Assembly (NCBI GenBank): GCA_019828545.1 | Contig: JACVRA010000164.1 | Coordinates: 1-64,000 of the forward strand | Reading direction: 5' to 3' | Origin: Paracamarosporium sp. OC-R06-R3 | Lineage: Eukaryota; Ascomycota; Dothideomycetes; Pleosporales; Didymosphaeriaceae | DNA length: 64,000 bases | Shown: piece by piece, positions 46,833 through 58,500 of the stretch | Position numbering within the stretch: position 1 is the first letter of the stretch | Layout: each line of letters begins with the position of its first letter | Program-made: the position numbers and the translations under genes | The notes under the pieces: model-generated | Database searches by the model: none | What the model was told of the DNA's origin: nothing | What the model saw: only the letters and a program-made list of their open reading frames with translations

Positions 46833-47897
46833 TTAAAGTGTCACAACGATCTTCTTTGCCGAAACACCCTGCTTGTGTACAGCAAATGCATCCTGAATCT
46901 TCTCTAAGCCCGTACCAACGACTTCCGGCTCAGGTGCCGGCACGAACTGTCCCAGCGCAAGGGCATGTGGGAGAAATTCCTCGAATATCGGGCGTACCGG
47001 AGTCTCAGGACTGATGTCAATGATGATGAAGTTCACTTCAACGCCGCTATCGCTTTTCACACTGTGTTTGCCTTCGGCGCGAGAAATACGCATGTTGGTT
47101 GGTCCAGTCCCTTCGTGACGAGTCAGAACGTCGGCTAGCAGGTCGGCGGTGCCGTCACCCATAGAGAAGCAGCCGCATAGCTGGCGGCCACGCACGGCGG
47201 CGAGCAGATCATCAAGCAATGTAGCACTCTTGTAGTCGAAAACTTGGGAAGCCCCTAGCCGCTTGACGTATGTAAAGTTCTTGGGCGACGCCGTTGATAT
47301 GACCTCATAGCCGGCAGACGCAGCGAGCTGCACGGCGGTGCTCCCTACGGCGGACGCTCCGCCAGCAATGATGACAACGCGGGAAGATGTCCCGTCAGCA
47401 CTTGTAGTAGAACGCGCTGGCACGGCGGGCAGGTCGAGACCCAGGTGTTCTTTACTGAACAGCCCAATCGAAGATGTAAGGAGGGCCAGAGGCAGCACGC
47501 AGGCTTGCTCGAAGCTAATGTGCTCTGGTAGCGGCGTAGTAAGCCATTCTCTGATCACCGTGTAATGTTGAAAACCGCCCTCAGTGGAGACGTTGGAGGT
47601 GAGAGCGCCAGCCACAGCCAGAACGCGGTCGCCAACCCGGAAGCGGGTCACACCATCGCCCACAGCGACGACTGTGCCGGCTACGTCCTCGCCAATAATA
47701 ATAGGGTACCGAATGTAACCTAGCATAGCGTCTCCAAGCATCTGCTTTACCCAGTCCACTGGATTAATTCCCAGTGCGCTGTTCCGGACCACGAGCTGGC
47801 CTGGACCTGGAGGTGTGTAGGGCGTCGGGGTAATTTGAAGCGGTATGACCTGGGGCGCAGGCATCCACGCCCCCTGATTCTCTGGGTCTTGGGTCAT
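46833..47897 (-). CDS. Stand-alone MDR enoyl reductase-like protein (ToxD/LovC type), 354 aa
   Basis: Intronless. GroES-like N-terminal domain with NSALGINPVDWVKQM and YPIIIGEDVAGTVVAVGDGVTRFRVGDRV, lacking the zinc ligands of alcohol dehydrogenases. The Rossmann domain has VVIIAGGASAVGSTAVQLAASAGY and the ASPKNFTYVKRLGASQVFDYKS block, diagnostic of the fungal ToxD/trans-acting enoyl-reductase group. These use NADPH to reduce enoyl groups, often working in trans with an HR-PKS that has a dead ER. The HR-PKS here appears to retain an intact ER, so this protein may serve a later reduction or a chain-length-specific step. A TATATA element lies about 70 bp upstream (47964-47970 on the minus strand). 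It is divergent from the SnoaL-like gene. Confidence 0.9.
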   Translation of the reverse strand: MTQDPENQGAWMPAPQVIPLQITPTPYTPPGPGQLVVRNSALGINPVDWVKQMLGDAMLGYIRYPIIIGEDVAGTVVAVGDGVTRFRVGDRVLAVAGALTSNVSTEGGFQHYTVIREWLTTPLPEHISFEQACVLPLALLTSSIGLFSKEHLGLDLPAVPARSTTSADGTSSRVVIIAGGASAVGSTAVQLAASAGYEVISTASPKNFTYVKRLGASQVFDYKSATLLDDLLAAVRGRQLCGCFSMGDGTADLLADVLTRHEGTGPTNMRISRAEGKHSVKSDSGVEVNFIIIDISPETPVRPIFEEFLPHALALGQFVPAPEPEVVGTGLEKIQDAFAVHKQGVSAKKIVVTL

Positions 47898-49095
47898 AGT
47901 TTTCTAGAAGCTGGTGATGATGAATTAGGTAAAGATGTTATTCTTTTCCGTACAAACCTCTCGTATATATCAGCGTGCTTTCCCTCTCCTAACTTCAAAA
48001 GATTGATTGGCTTTTGCTCTGATTCGGAACTCACTATCTTTCAGTGGGAACAAGAGACTCGGAACAAGTTAATATACCCTGCATGCTTACATCGAGTCGC
48101 TTTCTGGGCCGCTTTTGGTTAAATTTTTTCTACGCACCTACATTAGGCGTACATGACTTTCGGCATCTGCAAGTCTTGCACATCGTTATATTTTAGTTCC
48201 GTGCGCATCTAGTAGTCCCCATCGATGTTGACATCAAGTGAGTTGCTTGACCGGTAATTGAAAAATAAGCGATGGACTCGGAGGGCAGCGACATTCGGAA
48301 CCCGATGTTGGTTCCCGGATCTACAAGGGAATATTTGGTTAACCATCGCACTCGGAGTTTTGTTTTCGCAACTAAAATCACGCTGCTTCGGATTTAAATC
48401 CATCATGAAAAATTCCTTTTGATTATGAATTTGCACGTCTCAGTCTCCGGCTTTCGACCTAGCGCTAGGATTCGTGCTACGCGAGGTAAATCCTGGTCTC
48501 CTCTTCAGCTTGCGGAGTATCTTTTCGTTGCAACGGTAGGACTCAACCATGCAATCACTGAAGTCTCGGAAGCACTACGGGTCCCATTACTGGCTTGCAT
48601 CTATGTGTATTTGGGCTCCTCTAAACAGTTCTTCTGTTGCCACTTTGAGGGGCTGGTACCGGTGTGGAAGCCGTCGCCCTATCGTAGAAACCCATTAACG
48701 GGTTTCTTGTAGTAAGACACACGGTTCCAACTGAAGTATTATAAACACTTGAGATAATGACTAAGAAGGAGATCTATAGACCGTTGAGAGGGATACCATA
48801 ATATAGCAAATCAAATGTACAAGGATATGACCAAAGGATTCGCCAGCCGTAATAGTAAGCTTGGACATCCGACAACGGCCAATCATTTCTCCATTGCAAT
48901 GTGTTGGCTCCGGTCAAAAGTCTTGAGTGAGGAGGTTGATCCATATGCAGTAGCATCAACGACTAGGTATATAAGGAGAAATGCGACCAAACCCTCCGCA
49001 ACACCATTGGCCGCAAAATCCTTCTTCCAAAAAAGTCTTACTCTTGGAATATACCTAAGGAATCACTGCTACAAATCGGACAGTCTGCTGTAATC
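47898..49095. promoter_or_regulatory. Divergent promoter region (reductase / SnoaL-like) rich in TCGGA
   Basis: 1.2 kb without a supported gene. TCGGA occurs at 48024, 48059, 48278, 48295, 48352, 48388, 48566 and 49076, and its complement at 48868. Three of them are TCGGAAC. About two would be expected by chance on both strands. TATA-like elements lie at 47964-47970 (for the reductase) and 48969-48976 (TATATAAG, for the gene at 49096). A hairpin GAAACCC-N6-GGGTTTC is at about 48687-48706. Confidence 0.4.
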
Positions 49096-49569
49096 ATGCA
49101 CGGCACACCACTTCCCGGCAAGCTTGCTGGCCCTCCTCTAAGCGACCGCGAGGCTGTTGCCGACATCTGTTACCAAGCTTTCGCGTCCATCGATCATGCC
49201 GACGAGTCACTCCTCAAATCGAGTTGTGCCCCAGACATATATACAGACATCGCTAGCAAAGTCTGTAATGGTTACGAGGAACTCCGTGCAAAGGTGTGGG
49301 AGAATGTCAGCAACAAAATCGACACGATCCACTACCTGACCAACATGCGCGTCAGCATCGACACGCCCACCACTGCCCGTGTGACCTTTACTGCTATGGC
49401 CGTGCACTGCAGACTCGGCAAGGGTTACGAGCCGGGTCCCAACAAGTTTACCACTGGTGCCATTTACCATTGCGAGGCAGTTAAGGTGGACGGTGCTTGG
49501 TTATTGAAGAAGATGCAATCGAACCATGTTTGGGGCGATGGCGATCCATCCGTCATGTCCGGTCACTGA
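49096..49569 (+). CDS. SnoaL/NTF2-like small protein, 157 aa
   Basis: Single exon. Alpha-plus-beta cone-fold pattern of the SnoaL-like/NTF2 superfamily: an N-terminal helix DREAVADICYQAFASIDHAD, the acidic strand-turn APDIYTDI, the helix GYEELRAKVWENV, then four beta strands (IHYLTNMRVSI, ARVTFTAMAVHC, FTTGAIYHCEAVKV, AWLLKKMQSNHVWGDGD). Family members act as cyclases, dehydratases, isomerases or hydroxylation helpers in polyketide and terpenoid pathways, or only as binding proteins. His and Asp residues face the presumed pocket, but I cannot name catalytic ones. It is placed between the reductase and FMO genes and is likely to act on a cluster intermediate. There is no signal peptide. Confidence 0.82.
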   Translation: MHGTPLPGKLAGPPLSDREAVADICYQAFASIDHADESLLKSSCAPDIYTDIASKVCNGYEELRAKVWENVSNKIDTIHYLTNMRVSIDTPTTARVTFTAMAVHCRLGKGYEPGPNKFTTGAIYHCEAVKVDGAWLLKKMQSNHVWGDGDPSVMSGH

Positions 49570-49988
49570 AGGGGGATATTAAGCAGTTGCTCTATCTCTT
49601 TTCTCCGTGATGATGTGGTCTGCTGGATAGAAACAATAGAGGTGCAAACTCACGTTGGAGTCATCGATGCTCCTGCATCCAATAATTCCAATAGCTTGTC
49701 TTTCAAGTAAATGTATTGTTATGGGTATATGGAGTTAGACTTCTTGAATTACGCTCATTTTATACTACTGAACTATCTTTCTGATTGATTTTTACAACTC
49801 GTGCTGTTTGCAATGACTCTCTCGTCAACATAACTTGTATTCGAGAGCGGCAGTACGGCATGGGTCTCGTAACACTAATATAAATAACTTAGGGAGTCTT
49901 CAAGTTCTTGCTGCGAATTTGGGTGTTAGATGTCATATAAAATTTGAACATCCATAGTAATATCCGGTGAAGAAACGTAGTTTATCAT
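49570..49988. other. Intergenic between convergent SnoaL-like and monooxygenase genes
   Basis: 3' flanks; AT-rich; nothing recognised. Confidence 0.45.
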
Positions 49989-51360
49989 TCATGGAGCCGC
50001 CAACGGTGCCAAAACATCGTAATTAACAATAGTGTGCGAAGCTCGCTCCAGCTTGAGCCTGATCCGTTCGGTGTCTCGCCCAGTCGGACCGTACCTCCAT
50101 TGATACATCTGGCCCACCTCGCGAGAGTTGTGGTGAACCCACCGACCTCGGTCCAGCCTTGCCCGGCTGTAAGTCTGTAGCGCGTCCCTCAAGGCGTCGT
50201 CATGAGCATTACCATTAGAGGCTGTTTCGTGCACTGACTCCAAGACCGTGCAGAGTATAAGCGCATCTTCAACACCAGTGCAGGCGCCGACGCCTAGAAA
50301 CGGGGTGCTGGCGTGTGCAGCGTCGCCAACGATACAGGCGCGGCCTTGCGCATAGGTAGGTGGCGGGTTCTCTTCCATATCGAAAAGCCCCCATTTGACT
50401 AGTTTTTCTGGGTAGATCTTCGCAATTTCGGCAAGCTGCGGGCTCCAGCCCTTGAAGAGTCGCTCGATCTCGACCCGTTCCGCGGGAGCCGTCATCTTAT
50501 CCGGGTCGGGGAACTCATTGGGATCATGAGCAAAGACGGCAACATTCAAAAGGGCTCCATTCATGACCTATGATAAAAAATGAGTGTCAGCTATTAGCAA
50601 TCACGTACAAAGGGGTCGGGTATCTACGAACAGGATACGACATTAGGCATGCATCGGGACCGCAGTGCATGCAGCCGCTTTGAGCAACCTTCTCGCCAAG
50701 GGCAGCAATCCCAATATCTATGGGAACCATAGTACGATAAGCAGCAATGTGCGTATAGCCCGCCTTGCTTGCTGGATGGTCGACGCCTAACATGACTTTC
50801 CGGGTAGTTGAATGGATGCCGTCACACCCAATCAAAGCATGTGCCTCCGCTGTTGTGCCGTCTTCAAATTCAAGAAATATTCTGCTATTCGTCTCATCGT
50901 CTTCGTAGTTTTTGAGCTGCTTTCCGAACTGTATGGCCCCTTCAGGCAGCAGTTCCGCCATCCCCAACAGGAGCTGTGATCGCACGCATCCCCAATAATC
51001 GAGTTTGTTGTTGGGTGTTCGAAAGAGTAGTGACTTGGACTCATCTTCGGCATCCTCTCGCGTTCGTGGATGATAAGCATTCCAGTAGCTGTTACTTGTA
51101 TTGGCGTCTGTCTTCTGGCTGATGCGACCCAGGACCTCAAGAATACCAGGGTGCAGTAACTTCATGCACTCCCGACCTGCACCAGTGAATGCAAATCCAG
51201 CGCTGACCTCGTGGTAGGTGGGTGCGCGCTCATAGATGACTGCTTTTATGCCCCGACGATGTAAGCCGAGTGCAGTCATCACGCCTATTATACCACCTCC
51301 TACAACGGCCACCTCGAAAGTAGGTGCATCGCCGTTGATGTTGCTCCTCCCGCCACCCAT
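49989..51360 (-). CDS. FAD-dependent monooxygenase (salicylate-hydroxylase-like) 1, 435 aa, 2 exons
   Basis: Model: complement of 50632-51360 and 49989-50567 (1308 nt). The 64-bp intron with GTTCGT donor rejoins LMSYPV to MNGALLNVAVF. FAD motifs: VAVVGGGIIGVMTALGL, the ALIGCDGIHS (DG) motif, and IVGDAAHASTPFLGVGACTGVEDA (GD motif), all intact. The start at 51360 (MGGGRSN) was chosen because the 71-residue open extension upstream has no family similarity and would shift the FAD loop far from the N-terminus. Class A aromatic hydroxylases of this shape catalyse ring hydroxylation or hydroxylative dearomatisation (AfoD, AzaH and SorC types). It is divergent from the NR-PKS, which supports action on that enzyme's aromatic product. 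Confidence 0.9.
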
Positions 51361-52565
51361 GCTAACGATGTCAATCAACCCTGCTTGTTCCTTTGTTAAT
51401 GTCGACTCAAGTTGAGCTGATCCGATGAGATCAGACGAACGATGAGAGTTACAAGATAACTTGAGAAATGTCGGGAAATCAACGAAGTAACGCTGTTCAC
51501 AGGTAATATATCGAGTGGGTATGTAACTGGCTAGAAGCACCTTTGATGTTTCACCTACGCTTTTCGAAGTCAAGTGCAGTGGACTACAACAGTTATCAAA
51601 GTATCACCTAACCTTCATAACATCCCGTAGATCGGACCGAGTATACCATAGATGAGGCTGGAATTTCGATTCCCCGTTGCTGCGCACCATCAGCAGATCC
51701 CGACTGAGAGGGTTAGCTGAAGCGGTTATCCTAACCCGGCAACTACTACCTTGCATAGCCTCATGGTATATGATGCTAAATACATTGGAAGCACATGCCC
51801 TTATGTCGTCTAAATTCCTGAAGGGGTTGGAAAACCTGTCGGAGTATAATTTGCGCGGGCGACTGCTCTCGGACCCCCGGAACAAAGAAACAGCGAAGGG
51901 GATCACGACGGAGAAGCGCCACGTTATCCCAACAAACAGGCGGAATTTTAATTTTGAAATGCAGAGTAAAGTTCCTTTCCGGAAAGGAAATACGCTACAC
52001 ATTTTCCAAGGGAACGGTTGCGATATTCGCACGTGGCAAGCGCGTGCAGGAAGTAACGAGCGTAGTCAACTCGCAGAACGCCTCTAGCTCGCGAACTCCA
52101 CAGAGTAAACCATTGGGGAAAGAAGGTTGTTGCGAGCCGTTAGAGGCTGCGTTTTATATTTTTCAGCAGAATTGCAAGATCATGATTTGACAAAGGGCAG
52201 AGAAAACTCCCTATTGGTTCGTGAGGCCAATGCAGCGAATTAGCGTCGAAGGATCTGCTTTAGAAACCCGTAATTGCTCATCGACTGTATGAGGCTGATG
52301 TACGCGGTCTTGTACTTAAGCCGAAGTGTAGCCACATATGCAAGGTTTCCTTTGAAGTCTTCAACACTTTAGGCCTTTGCTGCACATCGAATCCAAATTG
52401 GCCAGCTAAGGCCTAGCGAAAGGGACATACGTCTCTTCCTTGGATGTTTCTCACATCACGTCCATGCTGTCCAACATAATCCTTATCATTATATACCCCA
52501 TTTCTGTCTTGTTTTAGTCCTATCCAGATGATCAGTTACCCCTTCATTCACTAAAGTAAGCAACA
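51361..52565. promoter_or_regulatory. Divergent promoter between FAD monooxygenase 1 and NR-PKS
   Basis: 1.2 kb, no supported gene. It holds a perfect 18-bp palindrome (51972-51989), TCGGA-type pentamers at about 51632, 51836 and 51868, and TATATA at 52490-52495, about 75 bp before the NR-PKS ATG. Longer open frames on both strands are motif-free. Confidence 0.45.
51972..51989. repeat. Perfect 18-bp palindrome TTCCTTTCCGGAAAGGAA
   Basis: Self-complementary over 18 bp, centred on CCGG, i.e. abutting inverted CCG/CGG half-sites such as Zn2Cys6 dimers recognise. It lies between the divergent FMO 1 and NR-PKS genes. Confidence 0.5.
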
Positions 52566-55500
52566 ATGACCGCCACCGATATACCTACCTCACTGTCAAA
52601 CGGCCTTAATGCGACGAGCTTCATCTTCGGAGGACACATTGGGCCGCAGAGTAAACAAACGCTGGAGAAGCATGTACGACATATCTTGGAAGGAGCAAAT
52701 GCGAAATGGATACTAGATACAGTGGCTGGCTTGCCACGGTACTGGGAAGCCATAATAGAAAGGATCCCCGAAGTGGCTGGGACAATGCAGGGCGACCGCT
52801 TGCTGGCTGATCTTGAGTCGTGGTTTCGACATGGTTCAGCGTCCACTGATCCGCTAGAGCCAGAGGCCGAACTACCGGATCTTTGGCTTGGCCCTCTAAT
52901 GATCGCTATTCAACTGGATCAATACTGGCGTTATCTGGAGTTTCGATTCAGCGGTTCTACAGGAACTAGTGTGGAAGATTTGCAAGAAAAGCTGGTAAAG
53001 CAGCAACCTGCTGGAAGCGGAAAGATCGAGACAGTAGGCTTCTGTGCTGGAATGATTGCCGCCGTAGCCGTGGCAAGCTCTCACAACCGACAAGACTTTG
53101 AAAAGTATGGCGCTGCCGCAGTACGCATTGGGGTGTTGTTGGGTGCCCTGGTAGGAGCCTGTGAGGCGTGGGATAAGGGACTTGGCAAAGGCGGATCAGT
53201 GTCGTTGGCTACGGCGTGGAGGACTTCTAAACAGGGCGATGATATGAAACGCATCGTCTCTTCGTTGTCCCCTGATGCCTACGTCTCGGTGCTTTTCGAC
53301 GAGTCCCGAGCCACTGTGACGACGTCGCAACGCCTTGTGCCGAAGTTGGTGAGGCTACTGCGGGCCGCAGGTGTCACAGCGATACCGCTCGAGTTCAAAG
53401 GAAAGCTTCACACACCCGGTGAGGAAAGGAAGCAGCATACCGACGCTTTGATCGAAATTTGCCATGCGATGTCTGAGCTGCAATTCCCGGATGCTGCACG
53501 TCTGGCATTGCCAACTTATATCGACCATCCCGAGGGCAAACCAGTCTCATCAGAAGAAGTTGACTTGATCGGCATGGTATTGCGCTCTGTTCTGGCAAAC
53601 CAGTTAAACTGGTCTGCCACTGTCTCAAAGCTAGCGGCGAGCAGGGAGGACATCTCGCTCATAGCTTTTGGGCTTGACCGCCCTCTACCACCCACTATTT
53701 TACGCCGTTTTGGTCCAATGCAGGTACAATTCGAGGACATCGAGAAGCACATAAGCAAGCCAGTACTGTCCTCGCATGGACAGCCACAAAGCAACGACGC
53801 CGGTATCAGCTCGGGTAGTCCTGAACGAGTTCAGGTCACAGAATCTAGCAAACCCAGTCCGAACTTAGAAGAAGACGGAGAAGAGTTGATCGCGATTGTG
53901 GGTATGTCGCTCAAGGTTGCCGGTGCCGACGATTTGGAAGAGTTCGCGGAGATGCTCAAGGCCGGAACTACACAGCACGAGGTTATCACGCGCGAAAGGA
54001 TGACGCACGACATGTTGTGGCGCGACAATGCCGACGCCGACCCCAACAGAAAGTGGTATGGAAACTTTATGCGCGACGCGGACGCTTTCGATCATAAATT
54101 CTTTAAGCGCAGCCCACGTGAGTCCTTGGCCATCGACCCGCAGGGCCGCCACTCGTTGCAGGCGGCATACCAGGCTGTCGAGCAGTCTGGGTATTTTACT
54201 GAATTGGCAGCGTCCGATGCCGCTGAGAAAGAGAGAAGGAAACACGTAGGTTGTTACGTCGGTCTCTGCTCCTTCGAGTACGAGATTAACATGGTCTGCC
54301 ACCCACCAACGGCTTTCACGGCGACCGGTGGCCTAAGAAGCTTTATCCCTGGAAGAGTATCGCATTATTTTGGTTGGACAGGTCCGGCAATGACATTTGA
54401 CACAGCATGCTCGTCGTCGACGGTAGCGCTTCATAATGCCTGCCGAGATGTGCTCTCAGGCGACGTAAGAGCAGCGCTCGTCGGTGGTGTCAACGTTTTG
54501 ACAAACTTGCAATGGACACAGAATCTCGCTGCGGGTAGCTTCATCAGCCCGTCGGGTCAATGTAAACCTTTCGACGCTGATGCCGATGGTTACTGCCGCG
54601 GCGACGGGATCGCCTACGTCTTTCTGAAGAAGCTTTCTACCGCCGTAGCCGACGGTAACGCAGTCCTGGGTACTATACGTGCTACGGGAGTTAACCAAAA
54701 CCTCAACTCGACGCCTTTATTTGTTCCTAACGTACCTTCGCTGTCAAGGCTATTCAAAGACGTGATCCGGAAGGCCCGCGTAGATCCGCGTGACATTTCG
54801 CTGGTCGAGTGTCATGGTACAGGCACACCCGTCGGAGACCCTGCCGAATACGAAAGCGTACGCTTGGCTGTGGGTGGCCCCTTGCGCGACACTGTGGTGC
54901 CCATCGGCTCGGTCAAGGGTCACGTTGGCCACACGGAGGGCGCTGCCGGCATCGTCTCCCTGATCAAGGTCCTTATGATGATGCGAGGTAATTTCATTCC
55001 TGCTCAGGCCAGCTTCAAGACCATGAACCCTCATATTCATGCTCAGCCATCAGACATGATGGAGGTGGTCACGTCGTTGCGACCTTGGCAAGGGGACCGA
55101 AAGACAGCCCTCATCAATAATTACGGCGCCTGCGGATCCAATGCGAGTGTGGTGCTCACTCACACAGCCCACAAACCTACCAACACCCTCTCGACCGCAT
55201 CAACGTCCCGTTTGCCCTTCTGGATTACAGGTCTCGACACCCGTAGCATCACAGACTACAGCAAAGCGTTAGTTCCCTACTTACGCTCGCATGCTGGGCC
55301 TGAAGGTGGCAAAGCGACGCTTGCCGATGTATCCTTCAATATGGCACGGCAGTCAAATACCAGCTTGCCACAAGGGCTAATCTTCAGTTGCTCTTCACTG
55401 GACGAACTGCAGGACAAACTCTCTCAGGCAGCCACCAGCATTGGCAACGCTACAGTGCGGCCCCCACGGCCTGTCGTTCTGTGCTTTGGGGGTCAAGTGT

Positions 55501-58500
55501 CGACCTTTGTTGGACTCGACCGCACACTATACGAAGGTGTAGCCGTATTGCGTCATTACCTGGATGAGTGCAATGCTGCCATAACGTCCCAGGGCATAGA
55601 CAGCATCTACCCCGAAATATTCTCCACTGAACCTATACAAGACGTTGTCAAGCTTCAGACTGCTCTCTTTGCTATGCAGTATGCCTCGGCCAAGAGTTGG
55701 ATCGACTGTGGGCTCGCCGAGAAAGTTGTTTCGTTGGTGGGTCATAGTTTTGGTGAAATAACAGCACTCTGCGTATCAGGCGTGTTGAGTTTGCAAGACA
55801 CCATCAAACTCATTGTTGGTCGAGCTCAGCTAGTGAAGAATGCATGGGGACCCGATCCGGGAGCTATGATTGCTGCGGAAGCTGATGAGGCACTCGTCCA
55901 TGATATCCTGAACGAGGTCAATCTTATATCAGATGGATCGGCTGGAATTGCTTGCTATAACGGTCCTCACAGCTTCACTCTCGCTGCATCGACTAAAGCC
56001 ATGGACACATTGGCCAGAATATTGACTGAGAAAGGTGTCAAGAGCAAGCGTCTCAACGTTACCAATGCCTTCCACTCCACACTAGTAGAGGGTCTTGTTG
56101 ATCGCCTGGGAGAAGTCGGCAAAGGATTGACCTTCCACGACGCTGTGATTCCGATTGAACGTGCCACTGAGCATGGCGATCCAGATGCCCGACCGGACTG
56201 GAGCTTCGTCGGTTCCCACATGCGTCAGCCTGTCTTCTTCAATCACGCCATACACCGACTCGTGAAGAAGCATCCCCAGGCCATTTTCCTTGAGGCGGGT
56301 TCCAACTCGACCATCACCGTTATGGCAGCCCGCGCTCTTGCCCAGGCGCCCTCAACAATCTCTAACGCACTCCACTTCCAGTCTGTGTCAATCACCAATA
56401 CCAAGAAGGGTATTGAAGGGCTCACGGATGCAACTGTAGCCCTTTGGAAACAAGGTTTGCGTGTGTCTTTCTGGGCTCACCACCGGTTACAGACAAGCGA
56501 TTATGCGCAGCTCTTAATGCCTCCATACCAGTTCGAGAAGTCGCGCCACTGGCTTGAGCTCAAATCGCCAATCGAGAAGGTTGTTGAGGTTGCCCAAAAG
56601 ATGATCGCCAGTGGAAGCCATGAACTGCTGGCTGGGGGACGGCAACAACAAGTTGACCCCAAGACCCTTGGTCTCTGGACTTTTATCGGCTTTGAGGAGA
56701 GCAATAGCAAGAAAAAGATGAAGCTAGCCCGGTTCCGTATCAACACAGCATCAGATAAGTACCAGCGCCTGTTCGCGACCCACGTCATCGCTCAGACGGC
56801 ACCCATCGCTCCAGCGACGCTTGAGATTGATATGGCCATCGAAACTCTCTTCAGTTTGAAAGCCGACTGGAGATCGAAGGGTTTCTCACCAGTGGTGCGC
56901 GACATGCTAAGTCATTCGCCCATGTGCGCCGACTCGACACGCGTCTACTACATCGACCTTGAGCCACTCAACAAAGCCGAAACGCAATGGCATTGCATCA
57001 TACACAGTCTTGGCCCTTCCAGTGCTACCTCCACTGAGAAGCACGCCGAAATGCATATCGATATGCTCTCACCCTCAGACCCCGCCTTCCTCCAAGAATT
57101 CGGACGTTACGAGCGTATAGTCAGCCACACACAGTGCCAAAGCGTCCTACAACTAGGCCCGAGCGATGACGGTGTAGAGGCACTCCAGGGTCGCAACGTG
57201 TACCGGGCATTTGAGGGTGTTGTAGAATTTGGCTCGGTATACCATGGCGTACGGTATGTCGTGGGCCGTGACGGCGAAAGCGCTGGTGTTGTGCACAAAC
57301 GCCATGGTGGAGATACGTGGCTCGACGTACCTAAGGCCGACTCATTCGGCCAGGTTGCAGGCATGTACGTCAACCTGCTCACCAATCTTCCATCGAGCGA
57401 CATGTTCGTTGCTACAGGTCTCGAGCTGGTGATGCGCTCACCCAAGGCCCAGATTGTGACGGATGGTCAGGAAAATGGACCAGGTATCTGGCATGTGCTC
57501 GCCCGCCACGCACGCCAATCTGACAAGGCCTACGTGACGGACGTGTTTGTCTTTGATGCCGCGACGGGAGTTCTGGCCGAGGTTATACTGGGCCTTCGTT
57601 ACGTCCGCATCGCCAAGGCGACCATGAGTAAGATACTGGCGCGAGTGACAATAGACAAGTCGTTTGTGAAGAGTACCGCAGCGGCAGTGGCACCGTCGGC
57701 CCCTCGTGCCATTCTTCCTGAGACTGTCGAGATTGCCAAGCCGTCGCCACTACCATCTCCTCCCGTTCAGGCGAAGAGTGCCAGCAGTAAAAAGCCAAAG
57801 CCTTCCCGTGGGCGTGACATCACAGAAGAAGTACGCAATCTAGTTGCCAGCGTTTCGGGCCTAGAGGCTAGCAAGATGGAGCTCGACAGTGAAATGGCTG
57901 ACCTGGGCATTGACTCACTGATGGGCATGGAGCTGGCACGTGAAGTCGAAAGTACCTTCAAATGTACACTCGACCACACAGAGCAGATGAAAGCCACAAG
58001 TCTTCGTCAGTTCGTTGCCTGCGTGTCGAACGCTGTGGCGAGGACCGGAGGTGGGCGAGTCGTGGAAGTAGAGGATGACGGCGATGACTACGACGATGGC
58101 AATGACCGTGACGAGGTATTCTCAAACCAGAGCCGGGACGAAGGCACAGTCTCTGGCATCTCCACACCAGACAATGCGTCGGATTTCAACGACAAGAGGT
58201 TGGTCCCCAGCTCTCTGCCATCTCACACTTCGACAAGTAACTCATCTGCCGCAGATTCAACGGCGCGTGAGACAGAGGCAGAGCGCCTGTTGGCAGCCCA
58301 CATAACAGGATGGGGGACACCCGCACTTGAGGCCGCAGAGAATCGTACCGCCTGCACTCGCACCAGTAACGGAGCCACAGTGATTGTGACAGGCGCTTCA
58401 GGCAGCCTTGGGTCACATCTCGTCCAAACACTGGCCGAGCGGTCAGATGTAACAGCTGTCGTGTGCATGAACCGTCCCGTCAGGAATGTGTCCGCCGAAA

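Noticed and set aside
48419..48712. 97-residue plus-strand frame in the reductase/SnoaL promoter
   Set aside because: It has a mildly hydrophobic middle but no recognisable domain, and sits in the TCGGA-rich promoter; too weak to call.
51361..51573. N-terminal extension of FAD monooxygenase 1 to 51573
   Set aside because: The frame is open, but the extra residues have no family similarity and would push the FAD-binding loop 71 residues further in; the start at 51360 fits the family length.
51677..52087. 136-residue plus-strand frame before the NR-PKS
   Set aside because: No motif; it spans the palindrome and promoter region.
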